DNA from: Neoroseomonas soli
Lineage (GTDB): Bacteria; Pseudomonadota; Alphaproteobacteria; Acetobacterales; Acetobacteraceae
Direction: 5' to 3'
NCBI RefSeq assembly: GCF_018129065.1
Contig: NZ_JAAEDM010000005.1
Location: 1 to 64,000, forward strand
Length of the DNA stretch: 64,000 bases
The notes below the pieces were generated by a model, which was not told the DNA's origin, did no database searches, and saw nothing but the letters and a program-made list of their open reading frames with translations. Position numbers and translations under genes: made by a program. Positions 44,905-54,109 of this stretch are shown here, one piece after another (position 1 is the first letter of the stretch; the number at the start of each line of letters is the position of its first letter).

Positions 44905-46988
44905 GGAACGTGCACGTCGATCGCGCGCGCGGCGAAGACCGCCGCGTCGGCCACCGGCGTCCAGCCGAGGTCGCGCTCGGCATCGCTGCAGTCGAAGGTC
45001 GCGCGGAGACCGCGGGAGAGGATGTCCCGCCGCGAGGGCACCGGCACGCGCCGCCCGCCGAGGCGCTTGACCAGCCACTTGGCGGTTTCCTCCGCCAGCA
45101 GCATGCCGGGGAATTTCGGATGAAAGCGCAGTGGACGCCCGAGCGCCGAGCCGAGCTGCGCGATGTAGTCGCGCGCGCTCGGCCGCACCCCTCCGACAAG
45201 GTTGTAGCAGCGCCCCTCGATCCCTGGCGCGCGCAGTGAGGACAGGATGGCCTCCGCAATGTCCTCGACCAGGACGAAGGGCAGCGGGTTGAGGCCGCGG
45301 TTCCAGCCGATGCAGTGCTGTTCATTGTTGAAGAAGCCGAGGCCGCCGTGGAACGGGGAGGTGCCCGCGCCGACCACCAGCCCGGGCCGCAGGATGCAGA
45401 CGGGCAGGCCTTCCGCGCCATGCAGGCCGAGCAGCATGACGTCGCATTCCGCCTTGGCCCGGGCGTAGTCGCTTCGCCGGGCGGCCTCCCTGTCGGGCGG
45501 CGTCGCGCCGGTGACGACGCCCGCATCCGGCCCGAGGTAGAGCGCCGCGATGGACCCGACATGGATCAGGCGCCGCGCGCCTTGCCCGAGGCAGGCGCGG
45601 GCGACGGCTTCCGCCCCCCCGACCATGGCCGCGCGGATCGCGGCGTAGTCCGCGCCGCCGCCGCCATGCGCGAGGTTGACCACCTGGCCGGCGCCTTCGA
45701 TGGCATGGGCCACCTCCGCCGCATTGGCGATGTCGCCGCGGGCGAGCCGGAGCCGCGGGCCGGAGAACACCGGCGGCAATCCGCGGACCGATCGCGCCAT
45801 GACCGTGACGCGGAGCCCTTCCTGCAGCAGCCGGGCCACGGTTGCCCGCCCGATGAAGCCCGTGCCGCCGAGCACCGCGACGTCGGGCCGCCCTTCCAGG
45901 GTCGCGGGGGCGGGCAGGGAGGGAGGCTCCTCGCATGGAAGGCTCGCGGCGATCCGCTCGCAGGTCCCGACCAACTGCGTCCCGAAGGTTGCATCGGCCT
46001 CGAAGGTGGTGCCTGGGCCGGCATGGAAGGCGGCGATGCTGTCGCGCATGCTGCGGAAGAAGGCATCGCTGCGCCCGGCGAGGCCCAGCAGGGAGAGCCC
46101 GTAGCGCCCCGCATTGGCGAGGCTCGCCGCGAACATGCCGCCGCCACCGAGAGCCGCCGACGCGACCCCGTCGATCGCATCGGCCCAGCGCGTGCGACCG
46201 TGGGCGTAGAAGCGATTGGCGAGGATGTCGGCGACCGCGACGCCGTCGTCGCAGATCACGCTGACCTGCCAGACGGGATAGGTCTCGCCGACCGCGAAGC
46301 GGAGCTGGGCGTCCAGCCGCTCGCCGCCGAGGGCGACGGTGAAGGCCGGATGAAACCTGCGGCCCTGCCACAGGTCGCGCGACGGGCCGGGGATTGCGGT
46401 GACTTGCCTGAACGGTCCGGCCAGGGCCTGGATCTGCGACAGCGGGTGGACCGCCTGTTCGAGGAGGATGTTCACCGGCGCCTCGAACATCCAATGCCCG
46501 AACTGGCCGGCGGAGAGCTGGCGCAGCGGCACGCTGTACACGCAATCGACGAAGCGTGGCGGGCCGTGGCGCCCCGCCGCGAGGCTGCGCCGCAATGCCG
46601 CGAAGGCGGGGTGGAAGAGGAAGTTCTGGTTCACGCCGAGCCGCGCGCCGGTGGTGCGGGCGGCCTCCGCGAGCCTGGCGCAGTCGGCCGCAGAGGTGGC
46701 CATCGGTTTCTCGACGAGGACGTCCTTGCCGGCCTCCAGCAGGGGCAGTGCGAGGCCGGCATGCGTCTCGGGCGGCGTCAGCACGTGCGCGGCATCGAAG
46801 CCGCGTGCTGCCAGCGCGGCCTCGGCCGAGGCGAAGGCAGCGGCGCCGGGCGTCCGGCCGGCGAGTTCCTCCGCGGCGCCGGGGCGCGGATCGACCACCG
46901 CGACGACGGAGACGTCGCGCATGCCTGACAACGCCTCCGCATGGACACGGGCGATGCCGCCCGCGCCGATCAGGCAGATGCGCCTCAT
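44901..46988 (-). CDS. Fusion of Gfo/Idh/MocA oxidoreductase and SDR epimerase
   Basis: 695 residues in one frame. Residues 1-355 are a Gfo/Idh/MocA oxidoreductase: ICLIGAGGIARVHAEAL, then VLVEKPMAT with Lys94. A ~12-residue linker follows. Residues 368-695 are an extended SDR: AVLGGTGFIGRATVARL, and SDYARAKAECDV with the Tyr-x3-Lys catalytic pair. Both halves keep their cofactor and catalytic motifs. It probably makes or modifies an unusual nucleotide sugar in two steps, with channelling. Overlaps GT4 genes on both sides by four bases. Confidence 0.88.
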   Translation of the reverse strand: MRRICLIGAGGIARVHAEALSGMRDVSVVAVVDPRPGAAEELAGRTPGAAAFASAEAALAARGFDAAHVLTPPETHAGLALPLLEAGKDVLVEKPMATSAADCARLAEAARTTGARLGVNQNFLFHPAFAALRRSLAAGRHGPPRFVDCVYSVPLRQLSAGQFGHWMFEAPVNILLEQAVHPLSQIQALAGPFRQVTAIPGPSRDLWQGRRFHPAFTVALGGERLDAQLRFAVGETYPVWQVSVICDDGVAVADILANRFYAHGRTRWADAIDGVASAALGGGGMFAASLANAGRYGLSLLGLAGRSDAFFRSMRDSIAAFHAGPGTTFEADATFGTQLVGTCERIAASLPCEEPPSLPAPATLEGRPDVAVLGGTGFIGRATVARLLQEGLRVTVMARSVRGLPPVFSGPRLRLARGDIANAAEVAHAIEGAGQVVNLAHGGGGADYAAIRAAMVGGAEAVARACLGQGARRLIHVGSIAALYLGPDAGVVTGATPPDREAARRSDYARAKAECDVMLLGLHGAEGLPVCILRPGLVVGAGTSPFHGGLGFFNNEQHCIGWNRGLNPLPFVLVEDIAEAILSSLRAPGIEGRCYNLVGGVRPSARDYIAQLGSALGRPLRFHPKFPGMLLAEETAKWLVKRLGGRRVPVPSRRDILSRGLRATFDCSDAERDLGWTPVADAAVFAARAIDVHVP

Positions 46989-48145
46989 GCAGTCTGTTCC
47001 GCGGTGGCGGGCAGGCGGGCGCGGGCGGCTTCCGCCAGGGCGACGACGCGCCGCGCGTTGCCGGCCCAGGTGAGGTCGCGGCGCAGAACTTCCTGCCGGG
47101 CGGCCTCGCCAAGTCGTGCCCGCAGCCCGGCGTCCGCGGCCAGGCGCTGCACGCCTTCCCAAAGCGCACCTTCCCGTCCGGGATCGAAGAGCAGCGCCGT
47201 GCGCCCGTCCTCCAGCACCTCGCGGATGTTCGGCTGGTCGGGCGCGAGGATCGGGCGACCTGCCGCCATGTATTCGAAGACCTTCAGTGGCGAGGCATAG
47301 GGAACCGAAGCCGGCTGCAATGCGATGTCGAAGCGCGCGACCAGGGCGGGCACCTCCTCCCGCGCGGCGAGGCCGGTGAAGCTCACGCGGTCGGCGATGC
47401 CGAGTTCCGCCGCCAGGCGCTCGAGGTCGGGGCGCGCAGGCCCGTCGCCGACCACCAGCAGGGAGAGCCGTTGCGAGCCCTGCCACGCGGCAAGCCCGCG
47501 CAGCACGCCGTCCAGCCCGTGCCAGGCGCGCACGAAGCCGACGAAGCCAAGTACCAGCGTGTCATCCTCTCCGCGTGCCGGCAGGGCGGCGAAGTCTGCG
47601 AGGTCGATGCCGTTCGGGATCACGACGATGCGTTCCGCCGGCACGCCGGCCGCGGCAATGCGTCCGGCGAGGACGGCGGTGACGGGCAGCACGACGTCCG
47701 CGCTGCGCCACACATGGGTTTCCGCCGCCGCGGCGAGGCGGCGCAGCCGGAGGCCGCCGAAGCGCCCGCGCTCCTCGGCCAGCGGCGAGTTGACCTCGAG
47801 GATCAGCGGGATGCCAAGGCGCCGCCCCGTGCAGGCGCCCGCGAAGTGGAACAGGTTGGCGCGCTCATAGATGACGTCCGGCGCGAATTCGCGCGCGGCG
47901 CGGCGCAGGCGCAGGCAGGCGGGCAGGGCGTAGGCGATCTCGGCGACTTCACCGGCCCAGGCCGGCAGCCACCGGCGGAGGCGTGCCAGCAGCCGGCTCT
48001 CGCCGCCGAGCGCCGCGCGGTCATAGGCCGCCGGGCCGACCACGCGCACCTCGTGCCCGGCCTCGCGCAGCGCCGCGACCAGGGCGTCGAGGTGCACGCC
48101 CTGGCCGTCCCGCGACTGGATCCGATGGCTGTAGAGGATGCGCAT
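46985..48145 (-). CDS. GT4-family glycosyltransferase
   Basis: 386 residues. ILYSHRIQSRDGQGVHLDAL start, donor-site motifs VIPNGIDLADF, LLVVGDGPARPDLERLA, and the ASPLKVFEYMAAGRPILAPD end-domain. Opens the group that continues with the fusion enzyme and another GT4. The flippase gene is 58 bases upstream. Confidence 0.88.
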   Translation of the reverse strand: MRILYSHRIQSRDGQGVHLDALVAALREAGHEVRVVGPAAYDRAALGGESRLLARLRRWLPAWAGEVAEIAYALPACLRLRRAAREFAPDVIYERANLFHFAGACTGRRLGIPLILEVNSPLAEERGRFGGLRLRRLAAAAETHVWRSADVVLPVTAVLAGRIAAAGVPAERIVVIPNGIDLADFAALPARGEDDTLVLGFVGFVRAWHGLDGVLRGLAAWQGSQRLSLLVVGDGPARPDLERLAAELGIADRVSFTGLAAREEVPALVARFDIALQPASVPYASPLKVFEYMAAGRPILAPDQPNIREVLEDGRTALLFDPGREGALWEGVQRLAADAGLRARLGEAARQEVLRRDLTWAGNARRVVALAEAARARLPATAEQTA

Positions 48146-48203
48146 GGGATCTAGAGCGCCTCGCGACAGCCGGCGCGGCGCGAACAGGGCAGCGCGGTGG
48201 GGG

Positions 48204-49646
48204 TCAGGCCCATCGCGTGAGCCTCCTCCTCAGCCCGAGCAGCTCCGCCAGCAGGGGATGGCCGCTGACATGCAGGCCCACCAGCCAGCCGCAGGCTGCA
48301 AGGGCGATGGCAATGGCCATGGCCGGCATGGAGATGTCGAGATGGAAGCCGCCGAGCGCGACGACCAGAGACGGCCCCGCGGCGGTGCAGAGGGCGATGA
48401 CGGCGCCCGGACACACCGCCCGGGCGATCTCTCCCCAGCCGATCGTCAGATGCCGGCGGATGAAGGAGAGGGCGACGAGCACCTGAAGCGGGGCCGTCAC
48501 CCAGGTCGTTGCCGCCACGGCCTCGATGCTGTGGAAGGAGGCGAGGAGGATGAGCAACAGGCTGGGCGGGATGGTGATCAGGCTGAGCGTGAGCGTGTCG
48601 CGGATCCGCCCGAGCGTCACCAGCGTCGGATAGGTCAGGAAGGCGGGGAAGAGCCACAGCATGCCGACCGCCATGATGCGGACCAGGTGCGGCACGGTAC
48701 TCCATTGCGGCCCGAGCAGCAGGTGGACCACCGGGTCGGCCAGCAGCGCGAGGCAGAGCAGGGCCGGCCATTGCACGGCGGTCATGTGCCGGATCCCCAG
48801 CAGGAACGCCTCCTTGAGTGATCCGCCGCCGCGGGCGTGCTCGGCCAGGGCGGGCAGCACCACCGGATGGACGGCGCTCACGACCAGCTTGTCCGGCAAC
48901 TGGCAGACCATCTGGGCGCGGCCGAACAGCCCGACCGGCGCTGCGCCGAGGATGCGGCCGATCATGAGCTGCGGCAGGGCGTCGTGGATGACGTTGACGA
49001 CAGCGGTTGCCGTCGACCAGCCGCCGAATGCGAGCACCGCCCGCCAGCCGGCGAGGCCCGGCACGAAAGCCCAGGGCATCGGCCGTGCGAGATTGGCCGC
49101 GGCGCCGCGCGTCAGCCCGCTCGCCAGCGCCGCCCATGCCATGGCCATGTAGCCATGCCCGAGCGTGGCCAGGCTGACGAGCACGACCAGGTGCACCGCT
49201 GCGCCTGCCAGCGAGATCGCCGCGAGCACGTCGAAGGCCATGTCCCGCCGCAGCATCGCCGTCGCCGCGGTCGAGAGCGGGTTGGTCAGGAAGGTCCCGG
49301 CCAGCACCAGCAGCACATGCGCTAGGCCTGGCTCGCCGTAGAAGCGCGCGATGGGCCCTGCGGCGGCAGCCAGCGCCGCCGCGCAGGCGAGCGAGATCAG
49401 CAGCGATACCGTATAGGCCGCCCGCACGACGTCGCGGCGCGCTTCCTCCACCTGCACGAGGTAGGTTCCCGCCCCGAAGTCGCGCATGACGTCGATCAGC
49501 ATGACGATGGAGGCGCCGACGGCGAACACGCCGAAGTCCGCCGGTGTCAGCAGGCGCGCGGCGATGACCGTGCCGACCAGCCCGAAGGCGTAGACGCCGT
49601 AGCGGTCCAGGACGGAGAAGAGGAGGGAGCGCCGCAATCCGGTCAC
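48204..49646 (-). CDS. Wzx-like polysaccharide flippase (MVF/PST family)
   Basis: 480 residues from the GTG at 49646, preceded by GGGGAG on the minus strand with about 6-base spacing. Roughly 12-14 hydrophobic spans, start LRRSLLFSVLDRYGVYAFGL followed by AARLLTPADFGVFAVG, a motif typical of polysaccharide transporters. It moves lipid-linked units across the inner membrane. A long open frame upstream to 50810 is a shadow of the GT2 gene. Confidence 0.85.
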   Translation of the reverse strand: MTGLRRSLLFSVLDRYGVYAFGLVGTVIAARLLTPADFGVFAVGASIVMLIDVMRDFGAGTYLVQVEEARRDVVRAAYTVSLLISLACAAALAAAAGPIARFYGEPGLAHVLLVLAGTFLTNPLSTAATAMLRRDMAFDVLAAISLAGAAVHLVVLVSLATLGHGYMAMAWAALASGLTRGAAANLARPMPWAFVPGLAGWRAVLAFGGWSTATAVVNVIHDALPQLMIGRILGAAPVGLFGRAQMVCQLPDKLVVSAVHPVVLPALAEHARGGGSLKEAFLLGIRHMTAVQWPALLCLALLADPVVHLLLGPQWSTVPHLVRIMAVGMLWLFPAFLTYPTLVTLGRIRDTLTLSLITIPPSLLLILLASFHSIEAVAATTWVTAPLQVLVALSFIRRHLTIGWGEIARAVCPGAVIALCTAAGPSLVVALGGFHLDISMPAMAIAIALAACGWLVGLHVSGHPLLAELLGLRRRLTRWA

Positions 49647-50078
49647 GACAGGCTCCCCGGCAATGGGCGACTGCGCATGCGCCGATCTTGCCACTCGCGC
49701 GCGTGGGTTGCCAAAGACAAGGACGCCTGATCGCGCATCCGGATTGCTGCGGTGAGGAAGTTCGTCACCGTCGCCACGCGCGTGAGTTGTGAGCCGCGAG
49801 GCAACACGACGCAACAATCCTGCGGGCTGTCCGCCCGCTATCGCATTTCGTGTGCCCCATCGGATCCATCGCTTCCTGCTCGAATGCCAAGTTGTCAGTT
49901 CGCGATAACTGTACGCGATGACGATATCGTTTCTGAATCGTGCGTCATGATATCTTTCAGTATCATTGTCGTGTGGCGAGAGCGCAAAATATTTCGTAGA
50001 AGGTTTCTGCGCCGCCGATCTCGGTCGCATCGACCCCGAAGCGAGCGACGCGCGACACAACGGCGGAGAGCGACCCTG
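49647..50078. other. Divergent intergenic region, AT-richer
   Basis: 432 bases between the flippase and the GT2 gene. From about 49900 to 50010 it is clearly less GC-rich than the genes, with palindromic words (gatgacgatatcg, cgtcatgatatc). This is where promoters for both directions should lie. Open frames across it lack coding character. Confidence 0.5.
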
Positions 50079-50984
50079 ATGCAGAGGCGGAGTATCTCGG
50101 TCGTCATCCCAGCATATCGGGCTGCCGGGACGATCGCGTCTGCCCTCCGCAGCGTGTTCATCCAGAGCATCCGGCCGGACGAGGTGATCGTCGTCGATGA
50201 CGGCTCTCCCGACGCCCTCGCCGATGTCGTTGCGCGCGACTTTCCCGAGGTGCGCCTGCTTCGGCAGGCGAATGCCGGCCCGGCGGCGGCACGCAATCGC
50301 GGCGCGGCAGCGGCCAAGGGCGAATGGCTCGCCTTTCTCGACGCGGACGACGCCTGGCTGCCCGGAAAGCTCGAGCGGCAGTTGGAGATGGCCGCAGCAC
50401 CCGATGTCGGCGTCATTGCCGGCGGCGTCCTCGGGCGCGAGACCAAGGCGTTCGACCCCGCGCCGGGCTTCGATGCCCTGTGGGAGCGGAACAGCGTGGC
50501 GACCTCGTCCGCCCTTGTCCGCCGCGCTGCCTACCAGACGGCCGGCGGGATGGAGGCGCGCTTCCGGCACTGCGAGGACTACCACCTGTGGCTGCGGCTC
50601 GCGCACGCCGGATGGCGGGTCGTGATCTGCGCCGAACCCATGGTCGTCTACACGCCAGCGGCAACCAGCCTGACCCATCAGCTCGACGCCTTCGCCGAAG
50701 CCGAGCGCATGTGCGTCGAGGACATCGCTGCGCGGTTCCGCATTCCTTCCGGGCAACTGCGCCGACGCATCGCGGAGAGCTATCGCCAACATGCGCGCGG
50801 CGCCCTGCACGTGCGGCAGATGCGGTCCGCGCGCGCCTTCCTCCGTCGCTCCCTGCGCTATCGCGTCACGGCCCGGCAGGTCGTGGACCTCATGGCGGCG
50901 AGCGCGCCGCGCACGCTGCTCGACCTCCGCCGCTGGTTGCGCGGTGGCGACACCCCGGTGGGCAGCCCGGAGGCTGGCCGGTGA
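50079..50984 (+). CDS. GT2-family glycosyltransferase
   Basis: 301 residues from the ATG at 50079 with GGAGAG eight bases upstream. GT-A fold with ISVVIPAYRAAGTI, the nucleotide/DxD motif WLAFLDADDAW and HCEDYHLWLRLA. First of three consecutive rightward GT2 genes. Its stop overlaps the next GTG start by four bases. Confidence 0.9.
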   Translation: MQRRSISVVIPAYRAAGTIASALRSVFIQSIRPDEVIVVDDGSPDALADVVARDFPEVRLLRQANAGPAAARNRGAAAAKGEWLAFLDADDAWLPGKLERQLEMAAAPDVGVIAGGVLGRETKAFDPAPGFDALWERNSVATSSALVRRAAYQTAGGMEARFRHCEDYHLWLRLAHAGWRVVICAEPMVVYTPAATSLTHQLDAFAEAERMCVEDIAARFRIPSGQLRRRIAESYRQHARGALHVRQMRSARAFLRRSLRYRVTARQVVDLMAASAPRTLLDLRRWLRGGDTPVGSPEAGR

Positions 50985-52012
50985 TCCGCGTCGACGTCTT
51001 CATCCCTTGCTACAATTACGGGCGCTATCTGCGGCAATGCGTGGACAGCGTGCTGTCGCAGGAAGGATGCGAGGTGCGCGTCCTCATCATCGACGATGCA
51101 TCGAAGGACGACAGCCTCGCCATCGCGCGGGGCATCGCCGCGGAGGATGATCGCGTCTCGGTCCTGCCCCACCCGGTCAACCGCGGGCATATCGCGACCT
51201 ACAATGAGGGCATCGATTGGGTCACGGCGCCCTACATGCTGCTCCTCTCCGCCGACGACCTTGCCGCACCGGGGGCCTTCGCGCGCGCCACCCGGCTCAT
51301 GGAGGTCCATCCGGGCGTCGCCTTCGTCCATGGCCGGTCGCTCCGCTTCACGGAGGAGGCGGAGCTGGCCGGATTGGCGAGCGATCCCGGCAGTGGCGAG
51401 GCGCGCCTCGTGGCGGGCCGCGACTTCCTCGATGCGACCTGCCGCGGGGGCATCTGCCCGCTGGAGACGGCGACCGCGATCGTGCGCACGACCGCGCAAC
51501 GGCGCGTCGGAGGCTACGATCCCGCCTTGCCGCATACCGGCGATCTCGAGATGTGGCTCCGGCTCGGTGCGGTCGGCAATGTCGGCGTGATCGATGCCTG
51601 GCAGGCCTGCACGCGCATGCACGCCACCAACATGCGGCACGCCTATGCGGCGGACCGCATGATCGCCGATTTCCGGCACCGCCTGCGCGCCTTCGAATCC
51701 TTCGGCCGCAAATGCGCGCCGCAACTCGCCACGGCGCCGCAACTCGCCGGGCGCGGCCGCGCGGCCCTGTCCGAGGAAGTGCTCTGGGCGGCCGCCCGTG
51801 CCTTCGAGGCGGACGAAGGCGTGGATGCGGTGCGGCTCATGCATCTGGCGCGTGAACTGAGACCTGGCGTGGTCACCTCGGCCCTGTGGTGGAAGGTGGC
51901 GGCGCGGCTGATGGTCCGGCCACGTCATTGGCAGGGTTTCGCGCGGCTGCGTGGGCGGCTCGTGCGAGCCGGCGATGCAAGTCGGTCCGGGCAAGGTCGC
52001 GCGGGACCTTGA
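50981..52012 (+). CDS. GT2-family glycosyltransferase
   Basis: 343 residues from a GTG (GTGA overlap). VDVFIPCYNYGRYLRQCVDS, then YMLLLSADDLAAPGA with the Asp-Asp of the DxD-like site, and HTGDLEMWLRLG. The C-terminal ~100 residues are helical and may bind the membrane or acceptor. Co-transcribed with the previous GT2. Confidence 0.9.
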   Translation: MIRVDVFIPCYNYGRYLRQCVDSVLSQEGCEVRVLIIDDASKDDSLAIARGIAAEDDRVSVLPHPVNRGHIATYNEGIDWVTAPYMLLLSADDLAAPGAFARATRLMEVHPGVAFVHGRSLRFTEEAELAGLASDPGSGEARLVAGRDFLDATCRGGICPLETATAIVRTTAQRRVGGYDPALPHTGDLEMWLRLGAVGNVGVIDAWQACTRMHATNMRHAYAADRMIADFRHRLRAFESFGRKCAPQLATAPQLAGRGRAALSEEVLWAAARAFEADEGVDAVRLMHLARELRPGVVTSALWWKVAARLMVRPRHWQGFARLRGRLVRAGDASRSGQGRAGP

Positions 52013-52055
52013 CGGATCTGACCGGTCCCCTCGGGGACCATTGGGAGCAGTGCGG

Positions 52056-53066
52056 ATGACCACGCCGACGCTCAGCATCGTCATCTGCACCGCCAATCGG
52101 GCGGATGCTCTCGCAGCCGCGCTGGCGAGCATCGCGCGTGCGCGGATGCCGGGTGTCGGCACCGAACTCCTGGTCGTCGACAACGGATCGACGGACCATA
52201 CCCGCGCCGTTGTCGAGGCCGCGCAGGCCACGATGCCGCTTCCGCTCCGTTACCTGCATGAGCCCAGGCGAGGCCTCGGCAACGCGCGGAACTGCGGGCT
52301 CTTCGCGGCGCGCGGCGAGATCATCGCGCATACCGACGACGATTGCCTCGTCGCCGAGGATTGGATCGAGCGGATCCTGGGAAATCTGGCCGCGGCGCCG
52401 GAGATCGATTTCCTGAGCGGTCGCGCCGACCTGCATGATCCCGCGGATCTGCCGGTATCCATCATGACGTCGGACCAGCCTGCGGTGATGGGGCCGCGCG
52501 ACATGCCCTACCATGTCGTCATCGGCTGCAACATGGCCTTCCGGCGCCGCGTGGCGGAGCGCATCGGCGGCTGGGACCCGCGTTTCGGCGCCGGCGCGCC
52601 ACTTCGCGCCGCGGAGGAGATCGACTTCGCCTACCGCGCCTCCCGCGCGGGCTTTCGCGTGGTCTATCGGCCCGATGTCGTCGTGCGCCACCACCATGGG
52701 CGGCGCGGGGTCGAGCAGGTGCTGAACCTTCGCCAGGGATACGCCTATGCCGGCGGGGCGCTGCTCATGAAGCACATGCTGGCCGGCGATGGCCTGGCCG
52801 CGCGCTACTTCGCCTGGAGCATCATCCATATGCTCGGCCGCGTGCCGGCACGCACGGAAGAGGACGCCCTGCCGGGCGGCGGCCGCCTGAGGCTGCGGCC
52901 CTTCCTGGGCGGTGCCTGGCGCTTCCTGTGGCAGGGGCGGCGATTGCCCGGCCCGCCGCCTCCGTCCTCGATCGCCGGTGCCGGGGCACAGGCCGGCCCA
53001 GCCTTCACCGGTCCGGCAAGTGACGCGAAGTGGCCGCTGGCCGGCCGCACGCACGAGACGTCGTAG
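52056..53066 (+). CDS. GT2-family glycosyltransferase
   Basis: 336 residues from the ATG at 52056 (GGGAG eight bases upstream). LSIVICTANRADALAAALAS, EIIAHTDDDCLVAEDWI with a clear DDD site, and GCNMAFRRRVAERIGGWD as acceptor motif. Low-complexity Pro/Ala C-terminus. Ends the rightward trio; convergent with the next gene (24-base gap). Confidence 0.9.
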   Translation: MTTPTLSIVICTANRADALAAALASIARARMPGVGTELLVVDNGSTDHTRAVVEAAQATMPLPLRYLHEPRRGLGNARNCGLFAARGEIIAHTDDDCLVAEDWIERILGNLAAAPEIDFLSGRADLHDPADLPVSIMTSDQPAVMGPRDMPYHVVIGCNMAFRRRVAERIGGWDPRFGAGAPLRAAEEIDFAYRASRAGFRVVYRPDVVVRHHHGRRGVEQVLNLRQGYAYAGGALLMKHMLAGDGLAARYFAWSIIHMLGRVPARTEEDALPGGGRLRLRPFLGGAWRFLWQGRRLPGPPPPSSIAGAGAQAGPAFTGPASDAKWPLAGRTHETS

Positions 53067-53090
53067 GAAGGCCGGGCGCGGGCGTTCCGC

Positions 53091-54026
53091 TCAGAGCTGC
53101 GCGATGGCCTGCAAGGTGGCGGCCCGATAGGCGCCGTGCCGGTAGCGGTGCGTCCCCACGAAGTGCAGGAACCGCATGTCGCTTCCCCAGGGCTCGCCCC
53201 AGTAGTTCGCGTAGCGCGTGTAGGGCAGCACGACAGGGGCCGGGTCGTTGGCGATCACGTAGTTGGACGTCACCTGCTCGCTGCCCCATTCGGACCAGCG
53301 TTCCGACCCGAGCCGGGCCTCCGCCGCCGTGCACAGGACTTCCGCCTCGCGCCGTCCCGTGCCCATGCGGGCAAATCCGGCGAAGGCCGCGCAGCCGCGG
53401 ACATAGGCGCGATCGGTGGGCAGGGGCAGTTCGGCCATCAGAGCTTCGATCGTCGCCTGGATGTGCCGGTGGCCGTTGCGGTTGGGCCGAAGATGTCCGA
53501 GCCCGTGCGGGTAGAAGGTCGGGGCAATCGTGCTCAGCGGCAGGGCGCCCGCGTCCGCCTCGGCGATCCCGCCGGCCAGCGTGAAGCTGCGGTTGGCGGC
53601 GATCGCCTCGGCCACCTCGGGCACCGGGCCGATGGTGACCGTGTCGGAATCGAGCTGGATGACGTAGTCGTCGGCGCGCAGGTCGAGGATCGCCAGCAGG
53701 CGTTCCCAGCATCCGCCTCTCGGGCATGGACCGGTGTCGATCTCGGCGATGGGGCTGATCCGGGGGTCGCCCAGGTGACGCGCCAGCACCTCCTTGTCTG
53801 CCCTGGTCAGCGTGCCGTCGTCGAGGATCACCACGCGCCCGCGACGGAGCTGGTGCCATAGCGACTTCACGGCCACCAGGTAGGGCCGGATCACCGCGGT
53901 GCCGATCATCGACAGCAGGACGACACCGTCGTCGGCCGGCGTGATCGGTGCCGTGCGGGCGACGGCGGAGGCCGCGCTGTTGTACGCGAACCTGGCGGCG
54001 TGATTGCGGATGCGATCCCAGCCCAT
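53091..54026 (-). CDS. Unassigned nucleotide-sugar-transferase-like protein
   Basis: 311 residues. A segment YVIQLDSDTVTIG with Asp-x-Asp suggests a GT-A-type sugar transferase, preceded by VVILDDGTLTRADKEVL. No signal peptide or membrane span is obvious. I do not recognise the exact family. Position in the cluster points to modification of the polysaccharide or its acceptor. Confidence 0.65.
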   Translation of the reverse strand: MGWDRIRNHAARFAYNSAASAVARTAPITPADDGVVLLSMIGTAVIRPYLVAVKSLWHQLRRGRVVILDDGTLTRADKEVLARHLGDPRISPIAEIDTGPCPRGGCWERLLAILDLRADDYVIQLDSDTVTIGPVPEVAEAIAANRSFTLAGGIAEADAGALPLSTIAPTFYPHGLGHLRPNRNGHRHIQATIEALMAELPLPTDRAYVRGCAAFAGFARMGTGRREAEVLCTAAEARLGSERWSEWGSEQVTSNYVIANDPAPVVLPYTRYANYWGEPWGSDMRFLHFVGTHRYRHGAYRAATLQAIAQL

Positions 54027-54109
54027 CGAAGCGCGCCTCGGTGCTGATGCTTCAGGTCGGTGTCGGACGGAAGGTGTTGTCGGCGACGGGGAGTGTCGGG
54101 CCGGCCCGG

